This document shows positions 1-8,331 of a DNA stretch of 39,523 bases, piece by piece. The notes below the pieces were generated by a model. It was not told the origin of the DNA and searched no databases. It worked only from the letters and a program-made list of their open reading frames with translations. Source of the stretch: Phocaeicola faecicola (lineage in GTDB: Bacteria; Bacteroidota; Bacteroidia; Bacteroidales; Bacteroidaceae). The first letter of the stretch is position 1. Every line of letters starts with the position of its first letter. The position numbers were made by a program, and so were the translations under genes. Location of the stretch: NCBI RefSeq assembly GCF_013618865.1, contig NZ_JABSOE010000041.1:1-39523 (forward strand), written 5' to 3'.

Positions 1-48
1 ATCCTGTCGCTGCAAGCACTTGGCTATGACGGTGGCGAATCTTGTCAT
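1..48 (-). CDS. 5' end of a leftward gene cut by the window edge
   Basis: A leftward reading frame starts with ATG at 46-48 and stays open for all 16 codons to the window edge, reading MTRFATVIAKCLQRQD. A good Bacteroidota -7 box (TATCTTTG) lies 28 bases upstream, which is the main reason to believe it. The fragment is too short to assign a family. It is divergent from the NimA-like gene at 133. Confidence 0.45.
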   Translation of the reverse strand, partial: MTRFATVIAKCLQRQD

Positions 49-75
49 AATACATCAATTGAACTTTTTAGACCA

Positions 76-83
76 CAAAGATA
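76..83 (-). promoter_or_regulatory. Bacteroidota -7 box for the left-edge gene
   Basis: On the minus strand the sequence is TATCTTTG, a full match to the TAnnTTTG consensus. A TTG-containing stretch about 19 bases upstream could act as the -33 element. The start site would lie near 70, leaving a leader of roughly 20 bases before the ATG at 48. Confidence 0.55.
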
Positions 84-132
84 AGTCAAAGAACGCTTTA
101 ATCAATTATTCGATATAAACTCTATTAAACCA

Positions 133-621
133 ATGAAATTCGACAATGGATCCGTACGCCGCCAGGACCGTCTGATGGACGAAGAGCGGGCATACGAAAT
201 TTTGAAGCAGGGAGAATATGGCGTTTTATCAATGTGCACTCCCGACAAGAGCGGTGCCTACGGGATTCCGCTCAGTTATGTATGGGACAGAGGAAACTCT
301 ATCTACATCCACTGTGCCCCGGTAGGAAGGAAACTGGACTGTATTGATGCATGTGCCTCCGTATCGTTTTGTGTGGTAGGCCGCACCCGGGTGATTCCTT
401 CGCAATTCACGACAGCCTACGAAAGTGTGGTACTGCGCTGCACGGCCCATCACAGCCTTCATGAGGCAGAACGGATGTCGGCACTCTCGCTCTTTCTGGG
501 CAAATACTGTCCCGACCATAAGATAATCGGTATGGACTATGCCGCCAAGTCGTTCCACCGTACGGAAATCATCCGCCTGGATATCGAAGAAATCAGCGCA
601 AAAACCAAAAACAAGTTTTAA
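133..621 (+). CDS. NimA-like pyridoxamine 5'-phosphate oxidase family protein
   Basis: This 162-residue protein has the split beta-barrel pattern of the PPOX/flavin reductase family, closest in appearance to the 5-nitroimidazole resistance (Nim) group. Visible signs are the opening RxxRLMDEERAYEIL, the GEYGVLSMC strand, and IYIHCAPVGRKLDCI around residues 57-71. His60 sits where NimA carries its conserved active-site histidine. Family members bind flavin and reduce small substrates in the cytoplasm. True Nim proteins detoxify nitroimidazoles, but many chromosomal relatives have no proven resistance role. The MATE gene starts 20 bases downstream, so the two are probably co-transcribed. No clear -7 box was found upstream. 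The family call is firm; nitroimidazole activity is inference. Confidence 0.8.
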   Translation: MKFDNGSVRRQDRLMDEERAYEILKQGEYGVLSMCTPDKSGAYGIPLSYVWDRGNSIYIHCAPVGRKLDCIDACASVSFCVVGRTRVIPSQFTTAYESVVLRCTAHHSLHEAERMSALSLFLGKYCPDHKIIGMDYAAKSFHRTEIIRLDIEEISAKTKNKF

Positions 622-641
622 TCTACGCACCGAACCCTTAT

Positions 642-2003
642 ATGGAATCAACCGACACAAAACCGCTCGAGCAAAATAAGACCTATAGCTACAAGGAAAT
701 CTGGCTCATCGCCTACCCCATCCTCATCAGTCTGATCATGGAACAGATGATCGGAATCACCGATACGGCCTTTCTGGGACGAGTCGGAGAAGTTGAGTTG
801 GGAGCATCGGCCATTGCCGGAGTATACTACCTTGCCATTTTCATGATCGGCTTCGGCTTTACGGTCGGGTCTCAGATTCTGATTGCCCGCCGCAACGGAG
901 AGGGAAATTACCGTACCATCGGAAACATATTCTACCAGGGTATCTATTTCCTGATGCTGGTCAGTGCGGTGATTTTTACGCTTTCACAGCTTTTCTCGGA
1001 GCAGATACTGGGGAGCCTTATCGCCTCTCCCCACATTATTGATGCAGCCACCGATTATATCCAGTGGAGAGTCTATGGATTCTTCTTCTCGTTTACGGGT
1101 GCCATGTTCCGGGCCTTTTTCGTAGGTACCACGCAGACAAGGACGCTGACCCTGAATTCGGTAGTCATGGTCCTGTCGAACATTTTATTCAACTATACCT
1201 TGATTTTCGGAAAATTCGGATTCCCGGCCATGGGCATTGCCGGAGCGGCTATCGGTTCTTCACTGGCCGAACTCGTTTCCGTCATCTTCTTCATTACGTA
1301 TACGTGGAGGAAAGTCGACTACAGGAAATACGGACTCAATCACGTTCCGGGTATCCGGATCAAGGAGCTGAAACACATCATGAGCATCTCTCTCTGGACC
1401 ATGATACAGAATTTCATCTCACTTTCCACGTGGTTCCTGTTCTTCCTTTTCATAGAGCATCTGGGAGAACGCCCGCTGGCCATCTCAAACATTATCCGAA
1501 GCGTATCCAGCCTGCCTTTCATGACGGTCATGGCATTTGCTTCGACCTGCGGCTCACTGGTCAGCAACCGTATCGGCGCCGGCCATCCGGAGGAGGTGCT
1601 CCGTCTGATTGGCCGTCACATCCGGCTGTGCACCTGCATCGTACTGCCGGTCATTGCCCTGATTGCCTTGTTCCCGCACGGTGTACTGAGAATCTATACG
1701 GATATTCCGGAACTCGTGGAAGCTTCCATCCCGACCCTTTGGGTGCTTTGTTCCGCATACTTCATACTGATTCCGGGGAATATTTATTTCCAGTCGGTTT
1801 CGGGTACGGGAAATACCCAGATGGCATTCAAACTGGAACTGGCGGCCCTGATGATTTACCTCATCTTCATCTCGGTAGTCATACTGATTTTAAAGGCTGA
1901 TGTGGCCATCTGCTGGTTTGCCGAACATCTTTATGCTCTTTGCATCGGAATAGCCAGTTATCTGTATCTGTATAAAGGCAACTGGAGCCGGAAAAAGATC
2001 TGA
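642..2003 (+). CDS. MATE family multidrug efflux transporter
   Basis: This 453-residue, strongly hydrophobic protein has about 12 membrane segments in two related halves. The first half begins IWLIAYPILISLIMEQMIGITDTAFLGRVGEVELGASAIAG, the characteristic first-helix and loop pattern of MATE transporters (NorM/DinF type). The second half has the matching SIPTLWVLCSAYFILIPGNIYFQSVSGTGNT pattern. The length is normal for the family. These inner-membrane antiporters use a sodium or proton gradient to expel cationic drugs. The substrate cannot be read from sequence. The gene lies 20 bases after the NimA-like gene and is followed by a strong terminator, so the two form a short operon. Confidence 0.92.
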   Translation: MESTDTKPLEQNKTYSYKEIWLIAYPILISLIMEQMIGITDTAFLGRVGEVELGASAIAGVYYLAIFMIGFGFTVGSQILIARRNGEGNYRTIGNIFYQGIYFLMLVSAVIFTLSQLFSEQILGSLIASPHIIDAATDYIQWRVYGFFFSFTGAMFRAFFVGTTQTRTLTLNSVVMVLSNILFNYTLIFGKFGFPAMGIAGAAIGSSLAELVSVIFFITYTWRKVDYRKYGLNHVPGIRIKELKHIMSISLWTMIQNFISLSTWFLFFLFIEHLGERPLAISNIIRSVSSLPFMTVMAFASTCGSLVSNRIGAGHPEEVLRLIGRHIRLCTCIVLPVIALIALFPHGVLRIYTDIPELVEASIPTLWVLCSAYFILIPGNIYFQSVSGTGNTQMAFKLELAALMIYLIFISVVILILKADVAICWFAEHLYALCIGIASYLYLYKGNWSRKKI

Positions 2004-2038
2004 TCCGCCTGTACCGGAAGTTTATCCGGTACACGGAT
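2003..2038 (+). repeat. Hairpin directly after the MATE stop codon
   Basis: GTACCGGA (2011-2018) and TCCGGTAC (2025-2032) form a perfect 8-base stem with a six-base loop, extended by ATCCG and CGGAT outside it. There is no strong T-run, so it is more likely a 3' mRNA-protecting hairpin than the main terminator, which follows at 2082. Confidence 0.5.
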
Positions 2039-2081
2039 TTGCTACGTATTTCGGACAGGGATTTCAAGAACCATGTCCTTC

Positions 2082-2129
2082 ACAGAGGGAAAACCCTATG
2101 AAACAATAGGGTTCTCCCTCTGTTCTTTT
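2082..2129 (+). terminator. Rho-independent terminator of the NimA-like/MATE operon
   Basis: The arms at 2082-2099 and 2106-2123 are 18 bases long and complementary with a single mismatch, around the six-base loop GAAACA. TCTTTTA follows. The stem is exceptionally long. It separates the efflux operon from the lipoprotein promoter at 2165. Confidence 0.85.
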
Positions 2130-2164
2130 AGGTGAAAATCTTCGCTGTAATGTGCCCGATTGTG

Positions 2165-2172
2165 TACTTTTG
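2165..2172 (+). promoter_or_regulatory. -7 box for the small lipoprotein gene
   Basis: TACTTTTG matches TAnnTTTG fully. A weak -33 element (TTCG at 2141-2144) lies 20 bases upstream. The predicted start site is near 2178, which excludes an in-frame ATG at 2160 as the translation start and supports the ATG at 2226. Confidence 0.6.
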
Positions 2173-2225
2173 TCTCAAACAAGAAAACAAAACAAATAAT
2201 GATTCATAAAAGAAAGGAGGGCATT

Positions 2226-2648
2226 ATGAAAGCCATTCGTATAAAATGTCAGTACGTGATTATCCTGCTCGTCAGCATGCTGGCGTTCACTTCATGCGAT
2301 ATTGAAATCATTGGCAACGACAACGGATATTATGAGAACAGCCGTTTTTTATGCAACAATCCCTGGATGGATGAATGGGTAGATACCTACCGGTGTTACC
2401 ATTACCGGGAACTGGTATTTTTCCCCGACGGAACCGGTGAAATCTATACCTATGTAGAGGACGAATACGGCCGCGTAATGGAAAAGAGTACGGTGTACAT
2501 GGAATGGGAATGGCGCAATCACTCTTACACCAGCCTGTGCATGTATTTCAGAGGAAAGGCTTCCTATATCGATGATATCTATCCGAGAGGCTATGACATG
2601 GAGTGCCGGATAGACGATGTACCGGTTGTACTGAAACCGGTGTATTAA
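2226..2648 (+). CDS. Small hypothetical lipoprotein
   Basis: The protein has 140 residues from the ATG at 2226. That start was chosen because it follows a clear purine-rich ribosome-binding sequence (AAAGGAGG) and gives a proper lipoprotein signal: a basic start (MKAIRIK), a hydrophobic stretch and the lipobox LAFTSC. The mature part is acidic and rich in Tyr and Trp (NNPWMDEWVDTYRCYHYRELVFFPDGTGEIYTY, broken here by the usual beta-strand spacing). Such FFPDGTGE patterns occur in lipocalin-like or copper-resistance-type beta proteins of Bacteroidota, but I do not recognise a specific family. It stands alone, with its own promoter and a shared convergent terminator. Confidence 0.75.
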   Translation: MKAIRIKCQYVIILLVSMLAFTSCDIEIIGNDNGYYENSRFLCNNPWMDEWVDTYRCYHYRELVFFPDGTGEIYTYVEDEYGRVMEKSTVYMEWEWRNHSYTSLCMYFRGKASYIDDIYPRGYDMECRIDDVPVVLKPVY

Positions 2649-2703
2649 AAAATCAGGCATCCTCCGGACACATCGGGAAACCGATAAACCGAAGGATGCC
2701 TGA
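2646..2703 (-). terminator. Terminator between the lipoprotein gene and trkH
   Basis: TCAGGCATCCT (2653-2663) pairs with AGGATGCCTGA (2693-2703). Inside lies a smaller hairpin, ATCGG-GAAA-CCGAT. For leftward transcripts from trkH the stem is followed by a run of about seven T, making a good intrinsic terminator. It may also stop rightward transcripts from the lipoprotein gene. Confidence 0.8.
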
Positions 2704-2726
2704 AATGTATTTCATCGGTACTGTCA

Positions 2727-4223
2727 TCAGTTCTTGTTCCAGAATCCAGGAACGAAGATCAACAGTACGCCGAAGAGTTCCAGACGACCGATCAGCATCA
2801 GGAAAGACAAGATCCATTTCACCAGATCGGGCAGGGCACTCCAACTGAAAGCAGGTCCGAAGGCTCCGAGTCCAGGGCCCACATTACCCAGACTGGATAC
2901 GACCAGACTGAACGATTCCATGAAATCGATTCCCAGGAACATCAGTAGCAGCCAACTTACAAAAACCACAATCAGGTAAAACAGCACAAACGTGATTACG
3001 GTAGAAACCGTAGAAGAAGGCACTGTCTGACGGTTCACCTTTACCGGCAATACGGCACGGGGATGAATCAGACGGTTGAATTCGTTTTTGGCATTACGCA
3101 ACACAATCAGCAGACGCATGCTCTTGATACCACCGCCCGTAGATCCGGTACATCCTCCGGCAAACATGGTATAAATCAGCAACAGCCACGTAAAGGGTGC
3201 CCAGTAAGAATAGTCATCCGTCGCGAATCCGCAGGAGGAATGAACGGAAGCGACCTGAAACAAGGCCTTCCGGAAGGCCTCCTCTATCTCGTAATTATTA
3301 TGGTAAACCAGCGAGATACTGATCAGAAGGGTGACGGCTCCCACAGACGAGAGGAAATACTTGAATTCATCGTCCTTGAACAGGGTCATGAAGCGTCCTT
3401 TCAGACACATGAAATACAGTGCAAAGTTCAGACTGGAAAGAATCATGAAAATGGCAATGACGTACTCAATAAACGGGGAGTTCCAATAAGCCACGCTGCT
3501 CTGCTTGGTAGAATATCCTCCGGTAGCCGTGGTGGTGAAAGAGTGGCAGACAGCATCAAACAGGTTCATGCCTCCACACATCAGCAACGCTGTCTCGGTA
3601 ACCGTCAGTATCAGGTATACGGTCCAAAGCCATTTGGCCATGATGCTGATTTTCGGATGGATCTTGTCGTGAGTGACCCCCGTAGCCTCGGCAGAGAACA
3701 GCACCTGATTGCCGACCCCGAAAATAGGCAGGACGGCAATGGTAAAGAAAACAATACCCAATCCCCCTATCCACTGCGTGAAACTGCGCCAGAAAAGCAT
3801 TCCATACGGCAGTGACTCAATATCATCCAATATAGTGGCTCCAGTGGTAGTAAATCCCGACATCGTTTCAAAAAAAGCATCCGCTACGGAAGGTATCTCC
3901 CCACTGATGTAGAAAGGCAGCATGCCGAAGGCGGTAAACAGCACCCAGGTAAAAGCTACAATACAATATCCGTCGCGCCGTGACAATTTATTTTCGGCTC
4001 CCTTGCCTAATATCAGGAAGAGCCCTCCCACCACGACAGCAATAAGAGTAGAATAAATAAAATAGATATAATCGGGTTCGTTATAACTCAAGGAGACTCC
4101 GGTACAGATTAAGAACATGATTCCTTCCAAGAAAAGCAGGATGCCCAAAATTTTCAGGATCATTTTCCGGTTAATCAGACTTTTATTCCGGTTTAATACA
4201 TTATCTGCAACTATTTCTTCCAT
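2727..4223 (-). CDS. trkH: TrkH/KtrB-type potassium transporter subunit
   Basis: This 498-residue membrane protein has the fourfold repeat of the Trk/Ktr/HKT family, with all four pore loops readable: SGFTTTGAT, TATGGYST, SSCGFATDDY and SLGNVGPGLG, each carrying the filter glycine. It forms the ion-conducting dimer for potassium uptake in the inner membrane and normally works with a cytoplasmic TrkA subunit, which is not in this window. The start at 4223 (MEEIVADN) was chosen over an in-frame ATG at 4292 because a -7 box (4248-4255) and the atp terminator lie between them. It is monocistronic and reads away from the ATP synthase genes. Confidence 0.92.
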   Translation of the reverse strand: MEEIVADNVLNRNKSLINRKMILKILGILLFLEGIMFLICTGVSLSYNEPDYIYFIYSTLIAVVVGGLFLILGKGAENKLSRRDGYCIVAFTWVLFTAFGMLPFYISGEIPSVADAFFETMSGFTTTGATILDDIESLPYGMLFWRSFTQWIGGLGIVFFTIAVLPIFGVGNQVLFSAEATGVTHDKIHPKISIMAKWLWTVYLILTVTETALLMCGGMNLFDAVCHSFTTTATGGYSTKQSSVAYWNSPFIEYVIAIFMILSSLNFALYFMCLKGRFMTLFKDDEFKYFLSSVGAVTLLISISLVYHNNYEIEEAFRKALFQVASVHSSCGFATDDYSYWAPFTWLLLIYTMFAGGCTGSTGGGIKSMRLLIVLRNAKNEFNRLIHPRAVLPVKVNRQTVPSSTVSTVITFVLFYLIVVFVSWLLLMFLGIDFMESFSLVVSSLGNVGPGLGAFGPAFSWSALPDLVKWILSFLMLIGRLELFGVLLIFVPGFWNKN

Positions 4224-4247
4224 TTCTATTTTTTGAAAAGTAACGTG

Positions 4248-4255
4248 CAAATCTA
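4248..4255 (-). promoter_or_regulatory. -7 box of trkH
   Basis: The minus strand reads TAGATTTG, a full TAnnTTTG match, 24 bases upstream of the ATG at 4223. No clear -33 TTTG is found at the usual distance. Confidence 0.55.
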
Positions 4256-4290
4256 ATGAAAAAAGATTGAAGAGAGAAGTACATACAAAC

Positions 4291-4347
4291 AAAAGTGGAT
4301 TTCAGGTGACAGTTTCTCAGAACAAACCGACCTTGAAATCCACTTTT
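4291..4347 (-). terminator. Terminator of the ATP synthase operon
   Basis: AAAAGTGGATTTCAGG (4291-4306) is complementary to 4331-4347 with one bulged base, giving a stem of about 16 base pairs with a 24-base loop. Read leftward, the stem ends in CTTTTGTTTG, a moderate U-tract. It lies 40 bases after the atpG stop and before the trkH promoter. Confidence 0.75.
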
Positions 4348-4388
4348 ATCTTTTCTTACGACATTGTCAAGCCTTTTCCACAATCCGG

Positions 4389-5270
4389 TCAGGACATGGT
4401 ACCACCGATAATATCCAGCAACTCGTTGGTAATGGCCTGCTGACGGCTCTTGTTGTACAGCAGGGTCAGTTCCTGAATCAAATCATTGGCATTGTCCGTA
4501 GCAATCTGCATGGCCATGGTTCTCGCAGCATGCTCTGCCGCTACCGAATCCAGCAATACGGTGTATATCTTCATGCGAAGCACTTTCGGCAGCAATTCGC
4601 TTACCACGGTTTCGACAGAAGGTTCCACGATGTAGTCGGACTGCATTTCGCCGTTACCTGCATCGGCCATTTCCTTAGTCTTGCTCAGGTCAATCGGCAA
4701 ATAGGTCTCACGGGTAAGTACCTGAGTAGAAGTCGACTTAAAGTGATTGTAAAGCAACTCTACCTGCTGGATCTCTCCCGAGAGAAAACGGGTCATCAGG
4801 GCAGATGCCAGCTCGGAAGCCTCCTGGAAATTAGGTTTTCCGCTCATATGCTGATAATCGCCTTCGGGAACAATGTCCAATTTCTTGACTGCATCAGCCA
4901 CTTTACGTCCCACCGGATAGACAAGAATATTCTCCTTTCCGACCTGGCCCGCATACTGGTTGATCATCTCCGTCAGGTGGCGGATCACATTGGCATTGAA
5001 TCCGCCACAGAGACTGCTGTTTGAAGCAAAGACAACAATTGCAACCTTTTTCACCTCACGCTTCACAATGAAAGGTGACTCTACACTGACGTCCGATTTC
5101 AGGAAATTCGTCAGCATATGATAGAGCCTGCGTTCATAAGGAAGCATATTTTCTATCGCCTCCTGTGCCTTATGCAGCTTGGAGGAGGCTACCATCTTCA
5201 TCGCTGAAGTGATTTTCAGCGTTCCATTGATCGAATTGATCCTTCCTTTTACTTCCTTCAGTGATGCCAT
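4389..5270 (-). CDS. atpG: F1 ATP synthase gamma subunit
   Basis: This 293-residue protein forms the central rotor shaft, turning inside the alpha3beta3 head and coupling it to the c-ring. The N-terminal helix (MASLKEVKGRINSINGTLKITSAMKMVASSKLHKAQ) and the C-terminal helix (AMQIATDNANDLIQELTLLYNKSRQQAITNELLDIIGG) are the two conserved coiled-coil strands of the shaft and are both intact. The central Rossmann-like region contains SNSSLCGGFNANV, the usual SDRGLCGGxN motif in slightly changed form. It is the last gene of the operon, 5 bases after atpA, and is followed by the terminator. The length is normal. Confidence 0.98.
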   Translation of the reverse strand: MASLKEVKGRINSINGTLKITSAMKMVASSKLHKAQEAIENMLPYERRLYHMLTNFLKSDVSVESPFIVKREVKKVAIVVFASNSSLCGGFNANVIRHLTEMINQYAGQVGKENILVYPVGRKVADAVKKLDIVPEGDYQHMSGKPNFQEASELASALMTRFLSGEIQQVELLYNHFKSTSTQVLTRETYLPIDLSKTKEMADAGNGEMQSDYIVEPSVETVVSELLPKVLRMKIYTVLLDSVAAEHAARTMAMQIATDNANDLIQELTLLYNKSRQQAITNELLDIIGGTMS

Positions 5271-5275
5271 GATTC

Positions 5276-6865
5276 TTATTTATCTTTAAACTGTACAATT
5301 GTCTGGGCTGCCACTTTCTCAATAATCGCAGTAACCTCTTCATTGATTTTTCCGCTTGCCAGCACATCCAGTACATCGGCCTTATGATCGGCACGCATAT
5401 TGTTGAGGAAGGCCTTCTGGAAATCGCGTACCTTGCTGATAGGAATATCACGCATCAGTCCGTGGGTTCCACAGTAAAGTATGGCTACCTGCTCACCTAC
5501 CGGCATCGGAGAATACTGAGGCTGGATCAGCAGCTGATTGTTCTTTCGTCCGCGGTCGATGGCCATGGCAGTTACCGGATCCATGTCACTGCTGAACTTG
5601 GAGAATGCTTCCAGTTCACGGTACTGAGCCTGGTCGATTTTCAATGTTCCGGCCACTTTCTTCATACTTTTGATCTGCGCGCTACCTCCAACACGGGATA
5701 CCGAAATACCTACATTGATGGCAGGACGGAATCCCTGGTTGAACAAGTCGGTTTCAAGGAATATCTGTCCGTCGGTAATGGAGATTACGTTGGTAGGAAT
5801 GTAGGCAGAAACGTCACCCGCCTGTGTTTCGATAATCGGCAAGGCAGTCAGTGAACCTCCGGCTTTTACTTTTCCCTTCAGGCTGGGCGGAAGGTCATTC
5901 ATCTGCTCTGCCACTTCCTGCTGGCTGATGATTTTCGCAGCACGCTCCAGCAGTCGTGAGTGCAAATAGAAGATATCACCCGGATAAGCTTCACGGCCGG
6001 AAGGACGACGCAAAATCAAAGATACCTCACGGTAAGCAACGGCCTGCTTCGACAAGTCATCGTACACCACAAGAGCATGTCGGCCGGTATCACGGAAGTA
6101 TTCGCCGATGGCGGCACCTGCAAACGGAGCAAAATACTGCATGGCAGCAGGGTCGGAAGCAGTAGCCGCAACGACTACCGTGTAATCCATCGCTCCCTTT
6201 TCACGCAGGGCATTGACCAGGGCAGCCACCGTAGATCCTTTCTGTCCGACGGCTACATAGATACAGTAAACCGGATTGCCGGCTTCGTAGTTGGCACGCT
6301 GGTTGATGATGGTATCAATGGCAATGGCAGTCTTACCGGTCTGACGGTCACCGATGATCAGCTCACGCTGTCCGCGTCCGATCGGAATCATGGCGTCAAT
6401 GGCCTTCAATCCGGTCTGAAGAGGCTCAGTTACCGGCTGACGGAAGATCACTCCCGGCGCCTTACGTTCCAAAGGCATCTCAAAGAGTTCACCACCGATT
6501 TCACCGCGTCCGTCCAAAGGAACTCCCAACGGGTCAATTACACGTCCCAGCATGCTTTCTCCTACGTTGATAGAAGCAATACGCTTGGTACGTTTCACAA
6601 TCATTCCTTCCTTAATCTGATCGGTCGGTCCCAACAATACGGCACCCACATTGTCCTCCTCCAGGTTCATCACAGTACCCATGATACCGTTTTCAAACTG
6701 AAGAAGTTCGTTGGCCTCCGCATTCCGCAAGCCATAAATGCGCGCTACCCCATCGCTGACCTGCAGCACGGTACCCACCTCATCAAATTTCAGCGAAGTA
6801 TCAATGCCTTGAAGCTGACTGAGCAATACTTCAGACACTTCACTGGGTTTTATAGTATTTGGCAT
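5276..6865 (-). CDS. atpA: F1 ATP synthase alpha subunit
   Basis: This 529-residue protein is the non-catalytic nucleotide-binding subunit of the F1 head. The Walker A motif GDRQTGKT is at residues 172-179. The arginine finger that completes the beta active site is Arg391 in [14 protein letters not shown]. The N-terminal beta-barrel, which contacts delta, and the C-terminal helical domain are both present. The gene sits between atpH (17 bases upstream) and atpG. In this lineage the alpha gene is separated from beta, which opens the operon, by all the membrane genes. No unusual residues were seen. Confidence 0.98.
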   Translation of the reverse strand: MPNTIKPSEVSEVLLSQLQGIDTSLKFDEVGTVLQVSDGVARIYGLRNAEANELLQFENGIMGTVMNLEEDNVGAVLLGPTDQIKEGMIVKRTKRIASINVGESMLGRVIDPLGVPLDGRGEIGGELFEMPLERKAPGVIFRQPVTEPLQTGLKAIDAMIPIGRGQRELIIGDRQTGKTAIAIDTIINQRANYEAGNPVYCIYVAVGQKGSTVAALVNALREKGAMDYTVVVAATASDPAAMQYFAPFAGAAIGEYFRDTGRHALVVYDDLSKQAVAYREVSLILRRPSGREAYPGDIFYLHSRLLERAAKIISQQEVAEQMNDLPPSLKGKVKAGGSLTALPIIETQAGDVSAYIPTNVISITDGQIFLETDLFNQGFRPAINVGISVSRVGGSAQIKSMKKVAGTLKIDQAQYRELEAFSKFSSDMDPVTAMAIDRGRKNNQLLIQPQYSPMPVGEQVAILYCGTHGLMRDIPISKVRDFQKAFLNNMRADHKADVLDVLASGKINEEVTAIIEKVAAQTIVQFKDK

Positions 6866-6882
6866 AACTACTCAATTTTAAT

Positions 6883-7437
6883 TTAAACAATTCTTTTGTT
6901 TCTCGCTAAAAACTGCTGGCGTACCCGTTTCAACTGATTCTGCACGCTCGCATCCAGACGGAATCCATCGAGCTCGATAATATATCCGCCAATAAGGCTT
7001 TCATCCGTACGCGCTTCGATTTCCACAGTTCCATGCGTACGCTCGCCTATCAGTTCCGACAGGTGTTTCACCAGGCGCTCGGAAGGAACGGCTGTAATCA
7101 GACGGCCACTGAAGATATGTTTGTCTTCACGATACAGGTCGATATACGACCATGCCATGAATTGCAGGAACTTTTCCCGTTTTGCCTCCAGTACCAACTG
7201 GAAGAAACGCTGCAGTTCCTCGCTTACAGACGTACCTCCTGCCGCTTCGCACAACAGTGCCATTTTCCGCTGTACATCAAGTATCGGATTTTCCAAAGCA
7301 CGCCGCAATTCGGGAACAGCCATAAGATGACCGGCCAGCAACCGCACTTCATTGTATACAGTATCCTCCTTCCCTTGCGCCTTCGCATAGGCCAGTAAGG
7401 CTTTCGCATAACGCTTCGAAACGACTCCTATATCCAT
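6883..7437 (-). CDS. atpH: ATP synthase delta subunit
   Basis: This 184-residue protein is the OSCP-like subunit that fixes the b-subunit stalk to the top of F1. The N-terminal helical domain (MDIGVVSKRYAKALLAYAKAQGKEDTVYNEVRLL) and the C-terminal beta strand region with GGYIIELDGFRLDASVQNQLKRVRQQFL are characteristic. It starts 9 bases after the atpF stop and ends 17 bases before atpA, so translation is probably coupled. The length is normal for the family. Sequence conservation of delta is low in general, but the ends and position make the call safe. Confidence 0.96.
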   Translation of the reverse strand: MDIGVVSKRYAKALLAYAKAQGKEDTVYNEVRLLAGHLMAVPELRRALENPILDVQRKMALLCEAAGGTSVSEELQRFFQLVLEAKREKFLQFMAWSYIDLYREDKHIFSGRLITAVPSERLVKHLSELIGERTHGTVEIEARTDESLIGGYIIELDGFRLDASVQNQLKRVRQQFLARNKRIV

Positions 7438-7446
7438 ACTTCATGA

Positions 7447-7950
7447 TTATTTTTTTGCCGATTCCAGCATTTCGTCCAGCATACGGTCAATCAGTTCTTG
7501 CTGTTCCTGGGTATCGGCCAGTTTGTTACGCATAATCTTTTCAGCAATTCCTACCGAGAGCACGGCAACCTGACGGCGAATGTCGCGGATTGCACTTTCT
7601 TTCTCGGTTTCGATCTGCTTCTTCATTTCTCCCATCAACCGTTCTCCTTCGGCAAAGGCACGTTCCTGAGCCGCTTTCACGATACGGTCGGCAGTTTCTG
7701 CAGCCTGAGTCAGAATTCTTGCCTGCTCATCATGAGCTTCTGCCAATATCTGCTCGCTTTCCTTTTTGATATTGGCAAGGCGTTCATTTGCCTCACGCGC
7801 CGATTTCAGCGAATTGTCAATATATGCTTTCCGGTCGTCCACCATCTTGATGATTACTGGGAAACCGTATTTCGCAAGAATAAAGAACACGGCTCCAAAC
7901 ACAATGATCATCCAGAAAAGCAACCCCGGATCTGGTGTTAATAATCCCAT
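7447..7950 (-). CDS. atpF: ATP synthase b subunit
   Basis: This 167-residue protein has one N-terminal membrane helix (roughly residues 8-28, LLFWMIIVFGAVFFILAKYGFPVI) followed by a long charged helix rich in Ala, Glu, Lys and Arg to the C-terminus. It forms the peripheral stalk as a dimer. Only one b-type gene is present, so the stalk is expected to be a b2 homodimer. It follows atpE after a 75-base spacer that holds a stable hairpin and precedes atpH by 9 bases. Confidence 0.97.
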   Translation of the reverse strand: MGLLTPDPGLLFWMIIVFGAVFFILAKYGFPVIIKMVDDRKAYIDNSLKSAREANERLANIKKESEQILAEAHDEQARILTQAAETADRIVKAAQERAFAEGERLMGEMKKQIETEKESAIRDIRRQVAVLSVGIAEKIMRNKLADTQEQQELIDRMLDEMLESAKK

Positions 7951-7978
7951 ATTTCAAACCTTTTACAGGAAAGTTCAA

Positions 7979-8004
7979 GGAAGGCAGAACAAGGCTGCCT
8001 TTCC
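7979..8004 (-). repeat. Hairpin in the atpE-atpF spacer
   Basis: GGAAGGCAG (7979-7987) pairs with CTGCCTTTCC (7995-8004), with one bulged base and a seven-base loop. Read leftward there is no T-run after it (TTGAACTTTCC follows), so it looks like an mRNA-processing or stabilising hairpin at the 3' end of the c-subunit message rather than a full terminator. Confidence 0.6.
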
Positions 8005-8025
8005 TATGCTTTCCAGATTTTTTAA

Positions 8026-8301
<276 letters not shown>

Positions 8302-8331
8302 TTATACTTTATCTTTAAATTAATTCTTTAA

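Noticed and set aside
1064..1900. Long open frame overlapping the MATE gene on the same strand
   Set aside because: It is out of frame inside a clear MATE gene and has low-complexity His/Arg/Gly-rich composition with no domain.
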